Positions 30,183-40,000 of a DNA stretch of 64,000 nucleotides are shown in pieces (position 1 is the first letter of the stretch; each line of letters opens with the position of its first letter). The notes beneath the pieces are model-generated. The model was not told the origin of the DNA. It saw only the letters and a program-made list of their open reading frames with translations, and did not search any database. Origin of the DNA: Cedecea neteri (lineage in GTDB: Bacteria; Pseudomonadota; Gammaproteobacteria; Enterobacterales; Enterobacteriaceae); contig NZ_CP009459.1 of the NCBI RefSeq assembly GCF_000758325.1, positions 4,278,001-4,342,000 on the forward strand. Direction: 5' to 3'. The translations under genes were made by a program, and so were the position numbers.

Positions 30183-30755
30183 TCACTTGTGCTCACCCCA
30201 GCGGACAAACAGGTCTTCGGGCAGCTCGAGATCAAACTGATCCAGCACCCGGTTAACCGTCTGGTCGACAATATCCTGCAGCGTTTGCGGACGATGATAA
30301 AACGCCGGCACCGGCGGCATGATCACCGCGCCCAGTTCAGACGCCTGGGTCATCAGACGCAGGTGCCCGAGGTGCAGCGGCGTTTCACGAATGCAAAGCA
30401 CCAGCGGACGACGCTCTTTAAGCACCACGTCCGCCGCACGGGTCAGCAGCCCGTCCGTATAGCTGTGTACGATGCCGGACAGCGTTTTAATCGAGCACGG
30501 CAGCACCGCCATCCCCATCGTCTTAAACGAGCCAGAGGAAATGCTGGCGGCAATATCACGAGAATCATGCACGACATCTGCCAGCGCCTGAACATCGCGC
30601 AGCGAGTAATCGGTCTCCAGCGCCAGCGTCTGACGCGCCGCGTTGCTCATCACCAGGTGGCTTTCTACCTCCGGCAACTGCTGCAGGATTTGCAGTAAAC
30701 GCACCCCGTAAATGGCGCCGCTTGCGCCGGAAATACCGACAATCAGTCGTTTCAT
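30183..30755 (-). CDS. ubiX: flavin prenyltransferase UbiX
   Basis: This 190-residue flavoprotein prenylates FMN to make the prFMN cofactor for UbiD decarboxylase in ubiquinone synthesis. GISGASGAIYG at 8-18 is the FMN-binding start, and TRAADVVLKERRPLVL and PAFYHRP are family landmarks. In E. coli ubiX follows purF directly. Here an ArsR-rhodanese gene ends 21 bases upstream, so ubiX is probably read from that accessory unit or from its own promoter within it. Confidence 0.95.
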   Translation of the reverse strand: MKRLIVGISGASGAIYGVRLLQILQQLPEVESHLVMSNAARQTLALETDYSLRDVQALADVVHDSRDIAASISSGSFKTMGMAVLPCSIKTLSGIVHSYTDGLLTRAADVVLKERRPLVLCIRETPLHLGHLRLMTQASELGAVIMPPVPAFYHRPQTLQDIVDQTVNRVLDQFDLELPEDLFVRWGEHK

Positions 30756-30776
30756 TCATCACCTTTTCTCACCCTT

Positions 30777-31448
30777 TCAGGATGACCATTTCGACTCAAC
30801 TCGCAACCCGGCCGCCTGCCAGCCAGGAAAACCATCATCCACGCGCTGCACCATAAAGTCTTTCTGGCGCAGAAACGCCACTGCCTGTCTGGAAAGTACG
30901 CAGAAACGCCCGCCGCAGTAGGCCAGAATATCCCTGTCGCGAGGTAAATCAGACAGGTGCTGCTCCAGCTTCTCCAGCGGAATATTCAGCGCACCGGGGA
31001 TATGGCCGGCGGAATAATCTTCCGCGGAGCGAACATCCAGCAACAACGCGCCCTGCTCCAGCCTGGCCAGCAGCGCTTCAATGGAAACCCCCTCCAGCCG
31101 CTGCGGGTTGTAGAGACTCTCCGTCGCAACGCGCTGCATTTCGCTGTGCTGCCAGGTATTAAAATTGTGCAGAGCAGAAAGCACGTTTGCCACCGGCCCT
31201 TCGCCTTCGCGGTAAAAAACCTGCTTCCCGACGCGCCGCGACTGTACGAACCCGGCCCGCCTGAGCTGCTGTAAATGCTGGGAGGTATTGGTCACGGAAA
31301 GGCCGGTTGTCTCTGCCAGTTGCTCAACTGAACTTTCGCGCTGAAAAACGGCCTCCAGCAAGGCAAGACGATGGGGATGCGCCATCGCGCGAGCAAGACC
31401 TGCCAGTATTTCTAGTTGGCCCTGCGGGCTCCCCATCACTTTTTTCAT
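30777..31448 (-). CDS. ArsR-family regulator fused to a rhodanese domain
   Basis: This 223-residue two-domain protein has a winged HTH of the ArsR family at residues 10-85 (LAETTGLSVTNTSQHLQQLR as recognition region) and a rhodanese domain at about 120-220 with LLLDVRSAEDYSAGHIPGA. Its active loop has Cys178 and Cys183 (YCGGRFCVLS). The HTH lacks the CXC metal-site cysteines of ArsR/SmtB metal sensors, so sulfur or redox sensing by the rhodanese cysteines is more likely than metal sensing. It sits between an MFS transporter gene and ubiX, all on the minus strand. Target genes are inferred, not shown. Confidence 0.88.
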   Translation of the reverse strand: MKKVMGSPQGQLEILAGLARAMAHPHRLALLEAVFQRESSVEQLAETTGLSVTNTSQHLQQLRRAGFVQSRRVGKQVFYREGEGPVANVLSALHNFNTWQHSEMQRVATESLYNPQRLEGVSIEALLARLEQGALLLDVRSAEDYSAGHIPGALNIPLEKLEQHLSDLPRDRDILAYCGGRFCVLSRQAVAFLRQKDFMVQRVDDGFPGWQAAGLRVESKWSS

Positions 31449-31513
31449 CCACGCTGCCCGTTATCCGCCAAACGCCGCCGATGTTAGCATTGCCGCCCCT
31501 AAAGTGACAGATA

Positions 31514-32926
31514 TCACCTGGCCTGCCGACTCAGACGTATTGCTAAAAGCGTCGCACCGGCCGGCGCCAAAGCGAAGACCCCAAACAACGCCATACTGGC
31601 CGCGCTGGCTCCTTCACCCCCTCCAGGTGAAGTGATGCCGGCCCCGTTAGTAATAACCCCGGCCAGGGCGGCGGCGAGCGCCGTCGCGTAAAGCTGCACG
31701 GTGGTAATGGAGGCGGACGCCAGCGTTTCTTCCCCGGGCGGTGCCGCCTGAAATACCTTCGTTAAAAGATGAGGCCAGGCAAGACCAATCCCGAACCCAA
31801 CGCCCGCCAGCGCCGTACCGCAGGCAACCACGCCCGCCGGGCCGTTAAAAGGTGTCGGCATAATAATGGACAGCGTGACCAACGACACAAGCACCACCAG
31901 CGGCCCGACGCAGATTATCCGCTGCGACATTTTTGAACTGACTGAAGCGCTACAAAGCGCCGCCAGCGTCCAGCCACCGGCCATCATTGCCGTCAAATAA
32001 CCGGCAGACAACGGGCCGAATAGATGGATGAGCTGCAGAAAGTATGGCACGTAAATTTCCGTCGTCAGGCCAATGACCAGCAGCGCCATCATCGCATAAA
32101 GCAGGCCAATACCGCGCGTCGGGGAATAAGCGCCGCGAGGCAGCAATTTTGCCGCGTCCGGCCTGCTGTCCAGGCGAGCGATGAGCCACCCCAGCCCCAG
32201 ACCAACAGCTATTCCGGAGATATTCAGGGCCAAAGAGCCGCCTAGCCCGGCGAGGGAAATGGCTAGCACAGACAGGACCAACAGCGAGATGGTAAGTACA
32301 GGCAATCGTGCCTCACCGGCTTCAGGCTTAGACATGCTCCTAAATTGCACCATCACAATCAGGGCAAGCACGGCGGCTATCGGCAGCAACGCCCAAAACG
32401 CAAGGCGCCATTCGCCGATCTCCGCGAAAACACCGCCGATCGCCGGGCCGCATAAGGTTGCGATACCCCACATGCCGGAAACCAGCGCCATAGCCCGGGA
32501 CCATAGCGGAGCCTCAAAGGCGACGCGGATCAGCGCGTAGCTCAGCGCAAACAGCACACCACCTCCGAGTCCCTGCACCACTCTCCCCAGGAGCATGACC
32601 GGCATGGAGGGTGCCAGCGCGCAGATTACCGCCCCGCAGGAAAACAGCAGCAGGGCCGACAGGTAGGCCATCGCCGCGCCCTGCCGCGCAATCAGCTTCG
32701 CAGAGACGGCGGAGCCTACAATCGACGCGGCGACAAAGAGCGTGGTGTTCCACGCATACCAGGCCAGGCCGCCAATCTCCTGAATGACGGTCGGCAAAAT
32801 CGTGGTGACGATATAAATATTAATGGCATGCAGCGCCACACCGCCGGCGAGGGCCAGGGATCGCAGCCCGTTATGGCCGCTAAGCAGCGTGGCCCAGGAG
32901 GCATTTTGACTCGTAATGTCTGACAT
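31514..32926 (-). CDS. MFS transporter, drug-efflux type
   Basis: This 470-residue polytopic protein of the major facilitator superfamily has the N-half features of multidrug exporters (GRVVQGLGGGVLFALSYALI, resembling motif C regions) and about 12-14 hydrophobic segments. It is not a standard core gene at this place in E. coli. The ArsR-rhodanese gene follows after 65 bases, and a 12-bp inverted repeat lies right upstream of the ATG, so transporter and regulator probably form one controlled unit. The substrate is unknown. Confidence 0.82.
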   Translation of the reverse strand: MSDITSQNASWATLLSGHNGLRSLALAGGVALHAINIYIVTTILPTVIQEIGGLAWYAWNTTLFVAASIVGSAVSAKLIARQGAAMAYLSALLLFSCGAVICALAPSMPVMLLGRVVQGLGGGVLFALSYALIRVAFEAPLWSRAMALVSGMWGIATLCGPAIGGVFAEIGEWRLAFWALLPIAAVLALIVMVQFRSMSKPEAGEARLPVLTISLLVLSVLAISLAGLGGSLALNISGIAVGLGLGWLIARLDSRPDAAKLLPRGAYSPTRGIGLLYAMMALLVIGLTTEIYVPYFLQLIHLFGPLSAGYLTAMMAGGWTLAALCSASVSSKMSQRIICVGPLVVLVSLVTLSIIMPTPFNGPAGVVACGTALAGVGFGIGLAWPHLLTKVFQAAPPGEETLASASITTVQLYATALAAALAGVITNGAGITSPGGGEGASAASMALFGVFALAPAGATLLAIRLSRQAR

Positions 32927-32938
32927 TCACTCTTCCAT

Positions 32939-32968
32939 CTATCATTCCATAAAGTAATGGAATGATAG
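32939..32968. promoter_or_regulatory. operator candidate: 12-bp inverted repeat upstream of the MFS gene
   Basis: CTATCATTCCAT and ATGGAATGATAG are perfect 12-bp arms separated by AAAGTA, 13 bases before the MFS start codon. Length, symmetry and promoter-proximal place fit a dimeric repressor site, possibly for the ArsR-rhodanese protein. Confidence 0.65.
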
Positions 32969-33011
32969 AATGAAAAACCAACCACAATTTGTCTCTCTGT
33001 GCATCGGGCAT

Positions 33012-33039
33012 AAAAAAGCCCACGGGGTAAACCGTGGGC
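33012..33039 (-). terminator. rho-independent terminator after purF
   Basis: On the minus strand GCCCACGG, a 6-base loop and CCGTGGGC are followed by six T. It ends cvpA-purF before the accessory MFS unit, so ubiX is probably no longer served by read-through from purF. Confidence 0.88.
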
Positions 33040-33061
33040 CTGTAAACGAGGGCGGCTTAGC

Positions 33062-34579
33062 TTAGCCTTCGTTGTGCATCTCTAAGTTTTCCACTTCGTT
33101 TTGACGCGCCAGCGCTTTGGAGTCGTCGTTACGCAGGGATTCGAGATACTGCAGGTATTTGTGGTCAACGTCTTTCGTCACGTAGATGCCGTTAAAGACG
33201 GAGCATTCGAACTGGGTGATGTCCGGGTTTTCCACGCGTACCGCTTCGATCAGATCGTCCAGATCCTGGAAAATCAGGCCGTCAGCGCCGATGATCTGGC
33301 GAATTTCATCCACTTCACGACCGTGAGCAATCAGCTCATTGGCGCTTGGCATGTCGATGCCATACACGTTAGGGAAGCGAATTTCCGGCGCAGCGGATGC
33401 CAGGTAAACCTTTTTGGCACCGGCCTCACGCGCCATCTCGATAATCTGCTCAGAGGTGGTGCCGCGCACGATGGAGTCATCCACCAGCAGCACGTTCTTA
33501 TCGCGGAATTCAGCACGGTTGGCGTTCAGCTTGCGGCGCACGGATTTACGGCGCAGCTGCTGGCCCGGCATGATAAACGTGCGGCCCACATAGCGGTTTT
33601 TCACAAACCCCTGGCGGTACGGTTTCTCAAGAATGCGGGCGATTTCCAGTGCGATGTCGCAGGAAGTTTCCGGAATCGGAATGACCACGTCGATATCCAG
33701 GTCTTCCCATTCGCGGGCAATTTTCTCGCCAAGTTTTTTACCCATCTCTACGCGCGCGCTGTAGACGGAGATCTTGTCGATAAAGGAGTCCGGGCGAGCA
33801 AAATAGACGTACTCGAACAGGCAAGGATTGCTGACCGGGTTGTCGGCGCACTGGCGGGTGAACAGCTGGCCTTTCTCAGTAATGTAGACCGCTTCGCCCG
33901 GCGCGATATCACGCAGGAACTCAAAGCCCAGGGTGTCCAGCGCCACGCTCTCGGAGGCGACCATGTATTCGGTGCGGCCATCGCCCAGGTCACGCTTGCC
34001 GATCACCAGCGGACGGATGCCGTTCGGGTCGCGGAAGGCAACCATGCCGTGGCCGATAATCATCGCTACGCAGGCGTAAGCGCCGCGAATCTGGCGGTTA
34101 GTGGCAGCGATAGCGGCAAAAATGTTGTCTGCTTCCAGCGGATAATGACGGAAGTTATCCAGCTCGCTGGCAAAGATATTGAGCAGGATTTCAGAATCAG
34201 AGGTGGTGTTAATGTGGCGGCGCTTTTCTTCAAACAGTTTTTTACGCAGCTCGTGGGCATTGGTCAGATTACCGTTATGCGCCAGCGTAATCCCGTAAGG
34301 CGAGTTGACGTAGAAAGGCTGAGCTTCAGAAGCGCTGGAACTGCCTGCGGTGGGGTAACGCACGTGGCCGATACCCATATTCCCCTGCAGACGCTGCATG
34401 TGACGGGCTTCAAACACATCGCTCACCAGGCCATTCGCTTTACGCAGACGGAAGCAATTTAACGCGTCGATGGTGACGATGCCGGCGGCATCCTGGCCAC
34501 GGTGCTGAAGCACCGTTAACGCATCATAAATCGACTGGTTTACCGGCATGAAACCGGCGATACCGACAATACCGCACAT
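33062..34579 (-). CDS. purF: amidophosphoribosyltransferase PurF
   Basis: This 505-residue enzyme catalyses the first committed step of purine synthesis, PRPP plus glutamine to phosphoribosylamine. The N-terminus MCGIVGIAG supplies the class II glutaminase nucleophile Cys after Met removal, and [13 protein letters not shown] is the PRPP-binding loop. Length equals the E. coli enzyme. It lies 38 bases after cvpA, in the same PurR-controlled unit. Confidence 0.98.
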   Translation of the reverse strand: MCGIVGIAGFMPVNQSIYDALTVLQHRGQDAAGIVTIDALNCFRLRKANGLVSDVFEARHMQRLQGNMGIGHVRYPTAGSSSASEAQPFYVNSPYGITLAHNGNLTNAHELRKKLFEEKRRHINTTSDSEILLNIFASELDNFRHYPLEADNIFAAIAATNRQIRGAYACVAMIIGHGMVAFRDPNGIRPLVIGKRDLGDGRTEYMVASESVALDTLGFEFLRDIAPGEAVYITEKGQLFTRQCADNPVSNPCLFEYVYFARPDSFIDKISVYSARVEMGKKLGEKIAREWEDLDIDVVIPIPETSCDIALEIARILEKPYRQGFVKNRYVGRTFIMPGQQLRRKSVRRKLNANRAEFRDKNVLLVDDSIVRGTTSEQIIEMAREAGAKKVYLASAAPEIRFPNVYGIDMPSANELIAHGREVDEIRQIIGADGLIFQDLDDLIEAVRVENPDITQFECSVFNGIYVTKDVDHKYLQYLESLRNDDSKALARQNEVENLEMHNEG

Positions 34580-34617
34580 GTTGTCTTTTCCTCATTAAGC
34601 CACACCCCCCGCTACGA

Positions 34618-35103
34618 TTAGCGGGGCAAGAAACTTGACGAGCTTTGCAGATAGTCAAAGAACCATCTGATGATGAAACTGAATTGCGGGATAAGCTGCG
34701 ACTTTTGCCAGTCATCGCTTTTCGAAAAACCGGTAAAGGTATCAAGGAAGAACAGAATGGCGGAGACGATCAGTACGCCACGCAAGGCGCCAAAGCAGAT
34801 CCCCAACACCCTGTCTGTACCCGACAGGCCGGTTTTTTGCACCAGCGCGCTAATCACATAATTGACTATTGCACCGACAATCAGCGTCGCGATAAACAGC
34901 ACCGCGATAGCTATCCCATTACGTACCAGTTCGTCTTCAAAGCCAGTGAACCAGACTGACAGATAAGTGTAGTAATGACTGGCGACAAAGAAAGCACATC
35001 CCCAGGTCACAAGCGATAACGCTTCCTTCACAAACCCACGTATTACGCTTACCAGACAAGAAAAACCGATAACCGCAATGATGGCGTAATCTATCCAGAT
35101 CAT
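34618..35103 (-). CDS. cvpA: colicin V production protein CvpA
   Basis: This 161-residue inner-membrane protein has about four hydrophobic segments and begins MIWIDYAIIAVIGFSCLVS. It is required for colicin V production in E. coli and linked to envelope stress tolerance. The ATG at 35103 matches the family start; an upstream in-frame ATG at 35121 lacks support. It is first in the cvpA-purF operon behind a PurR box. Confidence 0.94.
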   Translation of the reverse strand: MIWIDYAIIAVIGFSCLVSVIRGFVKEALSLVTWGCAFFVASHYYTYLSVWFTGFEDELVRNGIAIAVLFIATLIVGAIVNYVISALVQKTGLSGTDRVLGICFGALRGVLIVSAILFFLDTFTGFSKSDDWQKSQLIPQFSFIIRWFFDYLQSSSSFLPR

Positions 35104-35163
35104 GAAAAAATCTCGTGACAAATTGCCCTGACGTCCAGTTCGGGGCGAATTCTAACAGAAAAA

Positions 35164-35177
35164 GAAAACGTTTGCGT
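35164..35177 (-). promoter_or_regulatory. PurR box upstream of cvpA-purF
   Basis: On the minus strand the sequence ACGCAAACGTTTTC matches the PurR operator consensus exactly. It lies 61 bases upstream of the cvpA start, as in E. coli. Confidence 0.9.
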
Positions 35178-35296
35178 AGGGATTTCCTTCCCCCGCGTAA
35201 ATAAATAATGGCGTTGAAAAAAGCATCAACGCCATTAAAAAAGTGCCTGTTTTGCCTTCACTCCAGTGGAGAGAAACGACAGCACGTCGTCGTTTT

Positions 35297-35391
35297 CCCC
35301 TCACCCGAACCCTCTCCCAAAAGGGGTGAGAGAATAGCTCAGTGCAATCTCTTTCCCCCTCTCCCTTCCAGGGAGAGGGCCGGGGTGAGGG
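35297..35391. repeat. paired CCCTCACCC/GGGTGAGGG intergenic repeat
   Basis: A first unit (CCCCTCACCC, then CCCTCTCCC and a degenerate GGGGTGAG) and a second unit (CCCTCTCCC with GGGAGAGGG, then GGGGTGAGGG) lie side by side. They fill the gap between the cvpA promoter region and the 3' end of dedD. Confidence 0.72.
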
Positions 35392-35401
35392 TCACTGGCG
35401 A

Positions 35402-36118
35402 CTACCTTGGCGAATAATTCATCACCACGCCGTTCAGGCCAGAAAGCGAATTCAGCTCGCCCAGCGAAGACTTCAGCTTATCCTTCGAGGCATCCGGCCC
35501 GACCAGAATACGGGTAATTTTCCCCTGCACAGGCGTGGTCGGCGAGGTGTAAACCTTGAACCCGGCCCCGCGCAGTTTACCAACAATTTCATTCACTTTG
35601 TCCGCATTTTTCAATGCGCCAAGCTGCACCACATAGGCTTGCCCGGTCGGCGCTTTGTCGGCAGTTTTTTCCGCCTTCGACGGCTGTTCGGAGGCCATGG
35701 CAAGCTGCTGCCCGGTGTTATCATCGGCGGCAGGTTTAGGCTGCGGCTTTTCAACCGGCTTAGGCTTTGGTTTTTCCTGCACGGGCTGCGGCTTAGGCTG
35801 TTCGCGCGCGACAGGCACTTCGTCAACGCCCGCAGATCCTTCATTCGGGATAGCCCCGCTGTTCAGCCCCGGCGGTACGGAAGCGCCCGCCCTTACCTCT
35901 TCCGCCGCGCCTTCCGGCGGCTGCGCTGGCAGAGCCTGAGTAGACGCCGGCAGCATATCTGGCTCGTCGCTGTCTCCAGGTTTTGGCACCAAAGGAATGG
36001 CCGCGAACTCGTCCTGATAATGCTTTTTCTGCCCGTCCAGCAGACCCGGCAGCACAATAACGCCCAGTGCGACCAGAATAATGGTTCCGACTAATCGGTT
36101 TTGAAACTTACTCGCCAC
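35402..36118 (-). CDS. dedD: cell-division protein DedD (SPOR domain)
   Basis: This 238-residue bitopic inner-membrane protein has one N-terminal helix at about residues 9-26 (VGTIILVALGVIVLPGLL), a long Pro/Lys-rich periplasmic linker (KPQPVQEKPKPKPVEKPQPK), and a C-terminal SPOR domain beginning YVVQLGALKNADKVNEIV that binds denuded septal peptidoglycan. The linker is somewhat longer than in K-12. Its start overlaps the folC 3' end by 11 bases. Confidence 0.94.
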   Translation of the reverse strand: MASKFQNRLVGTIILVALGVIVLPGLLDGQKKHYQDEFAAIPLVPKPGDSDEPDMLPASTQALPAQPPEGAAEEVRAGASVPPGLNSGAIPNEGSAGVDEVPVAREQPKPQPVQEKPKPKPVEKPQPKPAADDNTGQQLAMASEQPSKAEKTADKAPTGQAYVVQLGALKNADKVNEIVGKLRGAGFKVYTSPTTPVQGKITRILVGPDASKDKLKSSLGELNSLSGLNGVVMNYSPR

Positions 36119-37376
36119 CTGCTCTCCCCGCGTCCAGTACTTCCATTACATGGGCCACTGTGTGGAACGAACCACACACCAGCACGGTATCTTCGGCCGT
36201 CGCTTCCGCCATGGCTGCATGCCATGCGTCCGCCACGGTTGCAAATGTTCTGCCGTGACCAAGATGAGCCATAAGCTGCTCTGCGCTTGCGCCTCGTGGC
36301 CCTTCCAGCGGAGCACAATACCAGCTATCGACCTGAGGCGACAAACAGGCAAGCGTTCCGGCAATGTCTTTATCGTGTAACATACCAATCACCGCCAGCA
36401 CGCGTCCCTGCTTAGGTAACGCCGCCAGGCGACCCGCAAGATAAGCCGCCGCGTGAGGATTATGGGCAACATCAAGAATCACGCGAGGTGCCTGAGACAC
36501 AATCTGGAAGCGCCCCGGCAGCGTGGCATGTTCGATGCCATAGCGTATCGCGTTTTCACTCACGTTCAGTTTACTGGCACGTAAAGCGGCCAGCGCCGTC
36601 GCGGCATTAGGCTGTGGAACCAGGGGCAGTGGCAAATCTTTAAGCTCGCCATGTCCGTCCCGGAACGTCCAGCCTGTGCCGTTAACCTCATAATCCCAGT
36701 CAACGCCGCGGCGCAGCAATTGCGCGCCCTTCTCCTGCGCTACATCGGCAATCGTCTGCGGCATATCTGGCTCGCCCACGACCGCAGGGTTATCTCTGCG
36801 GAAGACGCCGGCTTTTTCACGGCCAATGCTCTCACGATCCGGGCCAAGCCAGTCGGTGTGATCGAGCGCGATGCTGGTCACCACGGCCACATCGGAATCC
36901 ACAATATTAGTGGCATCCAGACGCCCGCCAAGGCCAACCTCAAGAATCACCACATCTACCGCCTGCTGCTTAAACAATAGCAAGGCCGAGAGTGTTCCGT
37001 ATTCAAAATAGGTTAAGGAAATATCTCCGCGAGCGGCCTCTATTTCGGCAAACGAGGCGGTATGCAGGGCTTCAGGTAACTCTTCGCCCTGAATGCGTAC
37101 GCGCTCGGTGTAACGCACCAGATGCGGAGAGCTATAAACCCCTACGCGATAGCCGTCGGCCATCAGCGCGGTTTCAAGCGTACGGCAGGTTGTGCCTTTC
37201 CCGTTCGTCCCCGCCACAGTGAAAACAGTCGGCGCAGGTTTCAGTACATCGAGCTTGCGCGCAACGTTGCTGATGCGCTCAAGGCCCATGTCGATAGTGG
37301 TGGAGTGAAGGTTTTCAAGATAGCAAAGCCACGTGGCCAGGGGCGACGTGGCTTGAGGAATAAGATCTTTGTCCAT
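36108..37376 (-). CDS. folC: dihydrofolate synthase/folylpolyglutamate synthase FolC
   Basis: This 422-residue bifunctional Mur-ligase-family enzyme adds glutamate to dihydropteroate and extends polyglutamate tails. The ATP loop GTNGKGT is at 56-62, and VILEVGLGGRLDATN and LDHTDWLG are family motifs. The ATG at 37376 gives the K-12 length; an in-frame GTG at 37385 is less likely. It is followed by dedD with overlap and preceded by accD. Confidence 0.96.
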   Translation of the reverse strand: MDKDLIPQATSPLATWLCYLENLHSTTIDMGLERISNVARKLDVLKPAPTVFTVAGTNGKGTTCRTLETALMADGYRVGVYSSPHLVRYTERVRIQGEELPEALHTASFAEIEAARGDISLTYFEYGTLSALLLFKQQAVDVVILEVGLGGRLDATNIVDSDVAVVTSIALDHTDWLGPDRESIGREKAGVFRRDNPAVVGEPDMPQTIADVAQEKGAQLLRRGVDWDYEVNGTGWTFRDGHGELKDLPLPLVPQPNAATALAALRASKLNVSENAIRYGIEHATLPGRFQIVSQAPRVILDVAHNPHAAAYLAGRLAALPKQGRVLAVIGMLHDKDIAGTLACLSPQVDSWYCAPLEGPRGASAEQLMAHLGHGRTFATVADAWHAAMAEATAEDTVLVCGSFHTVAHVMEVLDAGRAGGE

Positions 37377-37440
37377 GATGCCCACTTAACATGCACATAA
37401 AGAAAAGGGCAGAACCTGCTGGCCTGCCCTTAGTTGCGAA

Positions 37441-38361
37441 TCAGGCCTCTTGACCCTGTTCCGGTGCTGGCGGAACCACGATTGGCTCACGCGGGGCTTC
37501 CGGGTTTGGCGCCGGTAGATTCATAAACTTCGCCAGGATGCTCGCCAGTTTCAGGCGCATTTCCGGACGACGAACGATCATGTCGATAGCGCCTTTTTCG
37601 ATCAGGAACTCACTGCGCTGGAAGCCCGGCGGCAGTTTTTCACGAACGGTCTGCTCGATAACGCGTGGACCGGCAAAGCCAATCAGCGCCTTCGGCTCGG
37701 CGATGTTCAGATCGCCCAGCATCGCGAAGCTTGCGGAAACGCCACCCATGGTTGGGTCAGTCAGCACGGAGATGTACGGCAGACCGCGTTCCTGCATTTT
37801 TGCCAGCGCAGCGCTGGTTTTCGCCATCTGCATCAGCGACATTAGCGCTTCCTGCATACGCGCCCCGCCGGAGGCGGAGAAGCAGACCATCGGGCAGTTG
37901 TCTTCCAGCGCCTGCTCAACGGCACGAACAAAACGCGCGCCGACTACGGAACCCATAGAGCCGCCCATAAAGGAGAACTCGAAGGCCGCGGCCACAACAG
38001 GCATACCGTGCAGGGTGCCTTTCATGACAACCAACGCGTCTTTCTCGCCGGTCTCTTTCTGTGCGCTAACCAGACGATCTTTGTACTTCTTGGAGTCACG
38101 GAACTTCAGCAAATCTTTTGGCTCAAGCTCGCTCCCCAATTCCACCATTGTGCCTTCATCTAACAGGCTATGCAGGCGATCGCGGGCCGACATACGCATG
38201 TGGTGATCGCACTTAGGGCAGACGCCAAGGTTGCGTTCCAGCTCGGCGCGGTACAGGACCTGGCCGCAGCTGTCGCACTTGGTCCACACCCCTTCAGGGA
38301 TGCTCGCCTTGCGGGTGGGAGTGATATTGCTCTTATTGAGAATTCGTTCAATCCAGCTCAT
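37441..38361 (-). CDS. accD: acetyl-CoA carboxylase carboxyltransferase beta subunit AccD
   Basis: This 306-residue subunit pairs with AccA to transfer carboxyl groups from carboxybiotin to acetyl-CoA in fatty-acid synthesis. An N-terminal zinc ribbon (CDSCGQVLY and CPKCDHH) and the crotonase-like core ([15 protein letters not shown]) are clear. It is two residues longer than K-12 AccD because of extra residues at positions 8-10, just before the zinc ribbon. The ATG at 38361 is the family start. Confidence 0.97.
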   Translation of the reverse strand: MSWIERILNKSNITPTRKASIPEGVWTKCDSCGQVLYRAELERNLGVCPKCDHHMRMSARDRLHSLLDEGTMVELGSELEPKDLLKFRDSKKYKDRLVSAQKETGEKDALVVMKGTLHGMPVVAAAFEFSFMGGSMGSVVGARFVRAVEQALEDNCPMVCFSASGGARMQEALMSLMQMAKTSAALAKMQERGLPYISVLTDPTMGGVSASFAMLGDLNIAEPKALIGFAGPRVIEQTVREKLPPGFQRSEFLIEKGAIDMIVRRPEMRLKLASILAKFMNLPAPNPEAPREPIVVPPAPEQGQEA

Positions 38362-38499
38362 TGATGACCTTTCTGCTTGAACCTGGTCGATACCAGCTTT
38401 TCTGCGGCAGTTTTCCCTGCCCCAGACCATAAATGGTGCTCATTAAAACACAACGGCCCGCGACTTTGGATAAAAAAGTGGTCGAACCGCTGCCACGTA

Positions 38500-39159
38500 T
38501 TATTTTGACTGCCGCGACGCCGCGCGTTTGTGGCGGATAACTTCCACCACGCCAGGCAGTATCGACACCACGATAATTGCCACAATCAGCAGCTTCAGGT
38601 TTTCCTGTACTACCGGCAGGTTACCGAACAGGTAGCCCGCGTAGGTGAACAGCAAGACCCACAGCAGTGCGCCGACGACGTTATAAATCGCAAAATGGCG
38701 ATAGGACATGTGCCCCATCCCGGCGACAAACGGTGCGAAGGTTCGCACAATCGGCACGAAGCGCGCGAGGATAATCGTTTTTCCGCCGTGACGCTCGTAA
38801 AAAGCGTGAGTTTTATCGAGATAACTGCGGCGGAAGATTTTTGAATTCGGATTACTGAACAACTTCTCGCCAAACAGCCGCCCGATAGTGTAGTTCACCG
38901 CATCGCCAATAATGGCGGCAATCACCATCAAAATAACCATGTAATGGACGTTCAGGTCATTGGTTTCCAGCGACGCCAGCGCACCCGCCACAAACAGCAG
39001 TGAATCACCCGGTAAAAACGGCGTGACTACCAGCCCGGTTTCGCAGAACAAAATCAGGAACAGAATAGCGTAAACCCAGACGCCGTATTGTGCCACCAGC
39101 TCGGCCAGATGCACGTCGATATGCAAAATGAAGTCGATGATAAAACGGATGAAATCCAT
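38500..39159 (-). CDS. dedA: DedA-family inner-membrane protein
   Basis: This 219-residue polytopic DedA/SNARE-associated family protein has the motifs [19 protein letters not shown] and [16 protein letters not shown], which carry the acidic and basic residues needed for function in this family. These proteins are linked to membrane homeostasis and undecaprenyl-phosphate or lipid flipping. The ATG at 39159 is used. It lies downstream of truA in the pdxB-usg-truA-dedA run. Confidence 0.95.
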   Translation of the reverse strand: MDFIRFIIDFILHIDVHLAELVAQYGVWVYAILFLILFCETGLVVTPFLPGDSLLFVAGALASLETNDLNVHYMVILMVIAAIIGDAVNYTIGRLFGEKLFSNPNSKIFRRSYLDKTHAFYERHGGKTIILARFVPIVRTFAPFVAGMGHMSYRHFAIYNVVGALLWVLLFTYAGYLFGNLPVVQENLKLLIVAIIVVSILPGVVEVIRHKRAASRQSK

Positions 39160-39184
39160 CAAAGTATCCTTTCTTAAGCAGCAA

Positions 39185-40000
39185 TCAATCGGCTAAAAAA
39201 AGCGGCCCCATCGGCAGACAAGGCAGCGCAAAGTGGTCGGGATAATCCACCGACACCAGGTACAGCCCTTCCGCCTTCGCGGTGGCAGCAGCCTTAGTAC
39301 GGTCCTTCATTGCCAGCAGTTCGGCCATCCAGGTTTCTGCCTGGTTACCGCAGCCGACTTCCATCAGGCTACCGACGATATTGCGCACCATGTGGTGCAC
39401 AAAAGCGTTGGCCTTAATGTCCACCACGATGTAAGAACCGTAGCGGTTCACCGTAATGTGCATCATATTGCGCCATGGGGTGCGTGACTGGCACTGCACC
39501 GCACGGAACGAGGTAAAGTCATTTTCCCCCAGCAGGCTCTGCGCGGCGCGGTGCATTTTATCCGCATCCAGAGGCAGGTGAAAATGGGTTACGCCCTGCT
39601 GCAAAACGGCCGGACGCAGGCGATGATTATAAATCACGTAGCGATAGCGGCGCGCCGTGGCGCTAAACCGGGCGTGGAACTCAGACGGCACATCTTTTAC
39701 CCAGCGCACGGCGATGTCACCAGGCAAATTCGTATTTACGCCCATCGTCCAGGCCGCATCTTTGCGCACCGCGCTGGTTTCAAAATGCACCACCTGGCCT
39801 GTGGCATGAACGCCCGCATCGGTACGCCCCGCGCAAAATACGTTAACCGGCTCATTGGCGACCTGAGACAGCGCTTTTTCCAGCTTTTCCTGCACGCTGC
39901 GCACTTCGTTCTGGCGCTGCCAGCCGTAATATTTACTGCCGTCGTACTCAATGCCGAGCGCGATTTTATGAAGCGGAATTTCGCTTAGCACTTCGGACAT
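39185..40000 (-). CDS. truA: tRNA pseudouridine(38-40) synthase TruA
   Basis: This 271-residue enzyme modifies uridines 38-40 in the tRNA anticodon arm. The catalytic aspartate lies in [14 protein letters not shown] (Asp61), and RYRYVIYNH and the [13 protein letters not shown] motif are typical. Its ATG overlaps the usg stop by one base (TGATG), so translation is coupled. Start residues 2-10 differ from K-12, as is usual at this variable N-terminus. Confidence 0.97.
   Translation of the reverse strand: MSEVLSEIPLHKIALGIEYDGSKYYGWQRQNEVRSVQEKLEKALSQVANEPVNVFCAGRTDAGVHATGQVVHFETSAVRKDAAWTMGVNTNLPGDIAVRWVKDVPSEFHARFSATARRYRYVIYNHRLRPAVLQQGVTHFHLPLDADKMHRAAQSLLGENDFTSFRAVQCQSRTPWRNMMHITVNRYGSYIVVDIKANAFVHHMVRNIVGSLMEVGCGNQAETWMAELLAMKDRTKAAATAKAEGLYLVSVDYPDHFALPCLPMGPLFLAD

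Noticed and set aside
33101-34462. 453-residue open frame antisense to purF
   Set aside because: It overlaps purF over almost its full length and shows no protein family signature or ribosome site.
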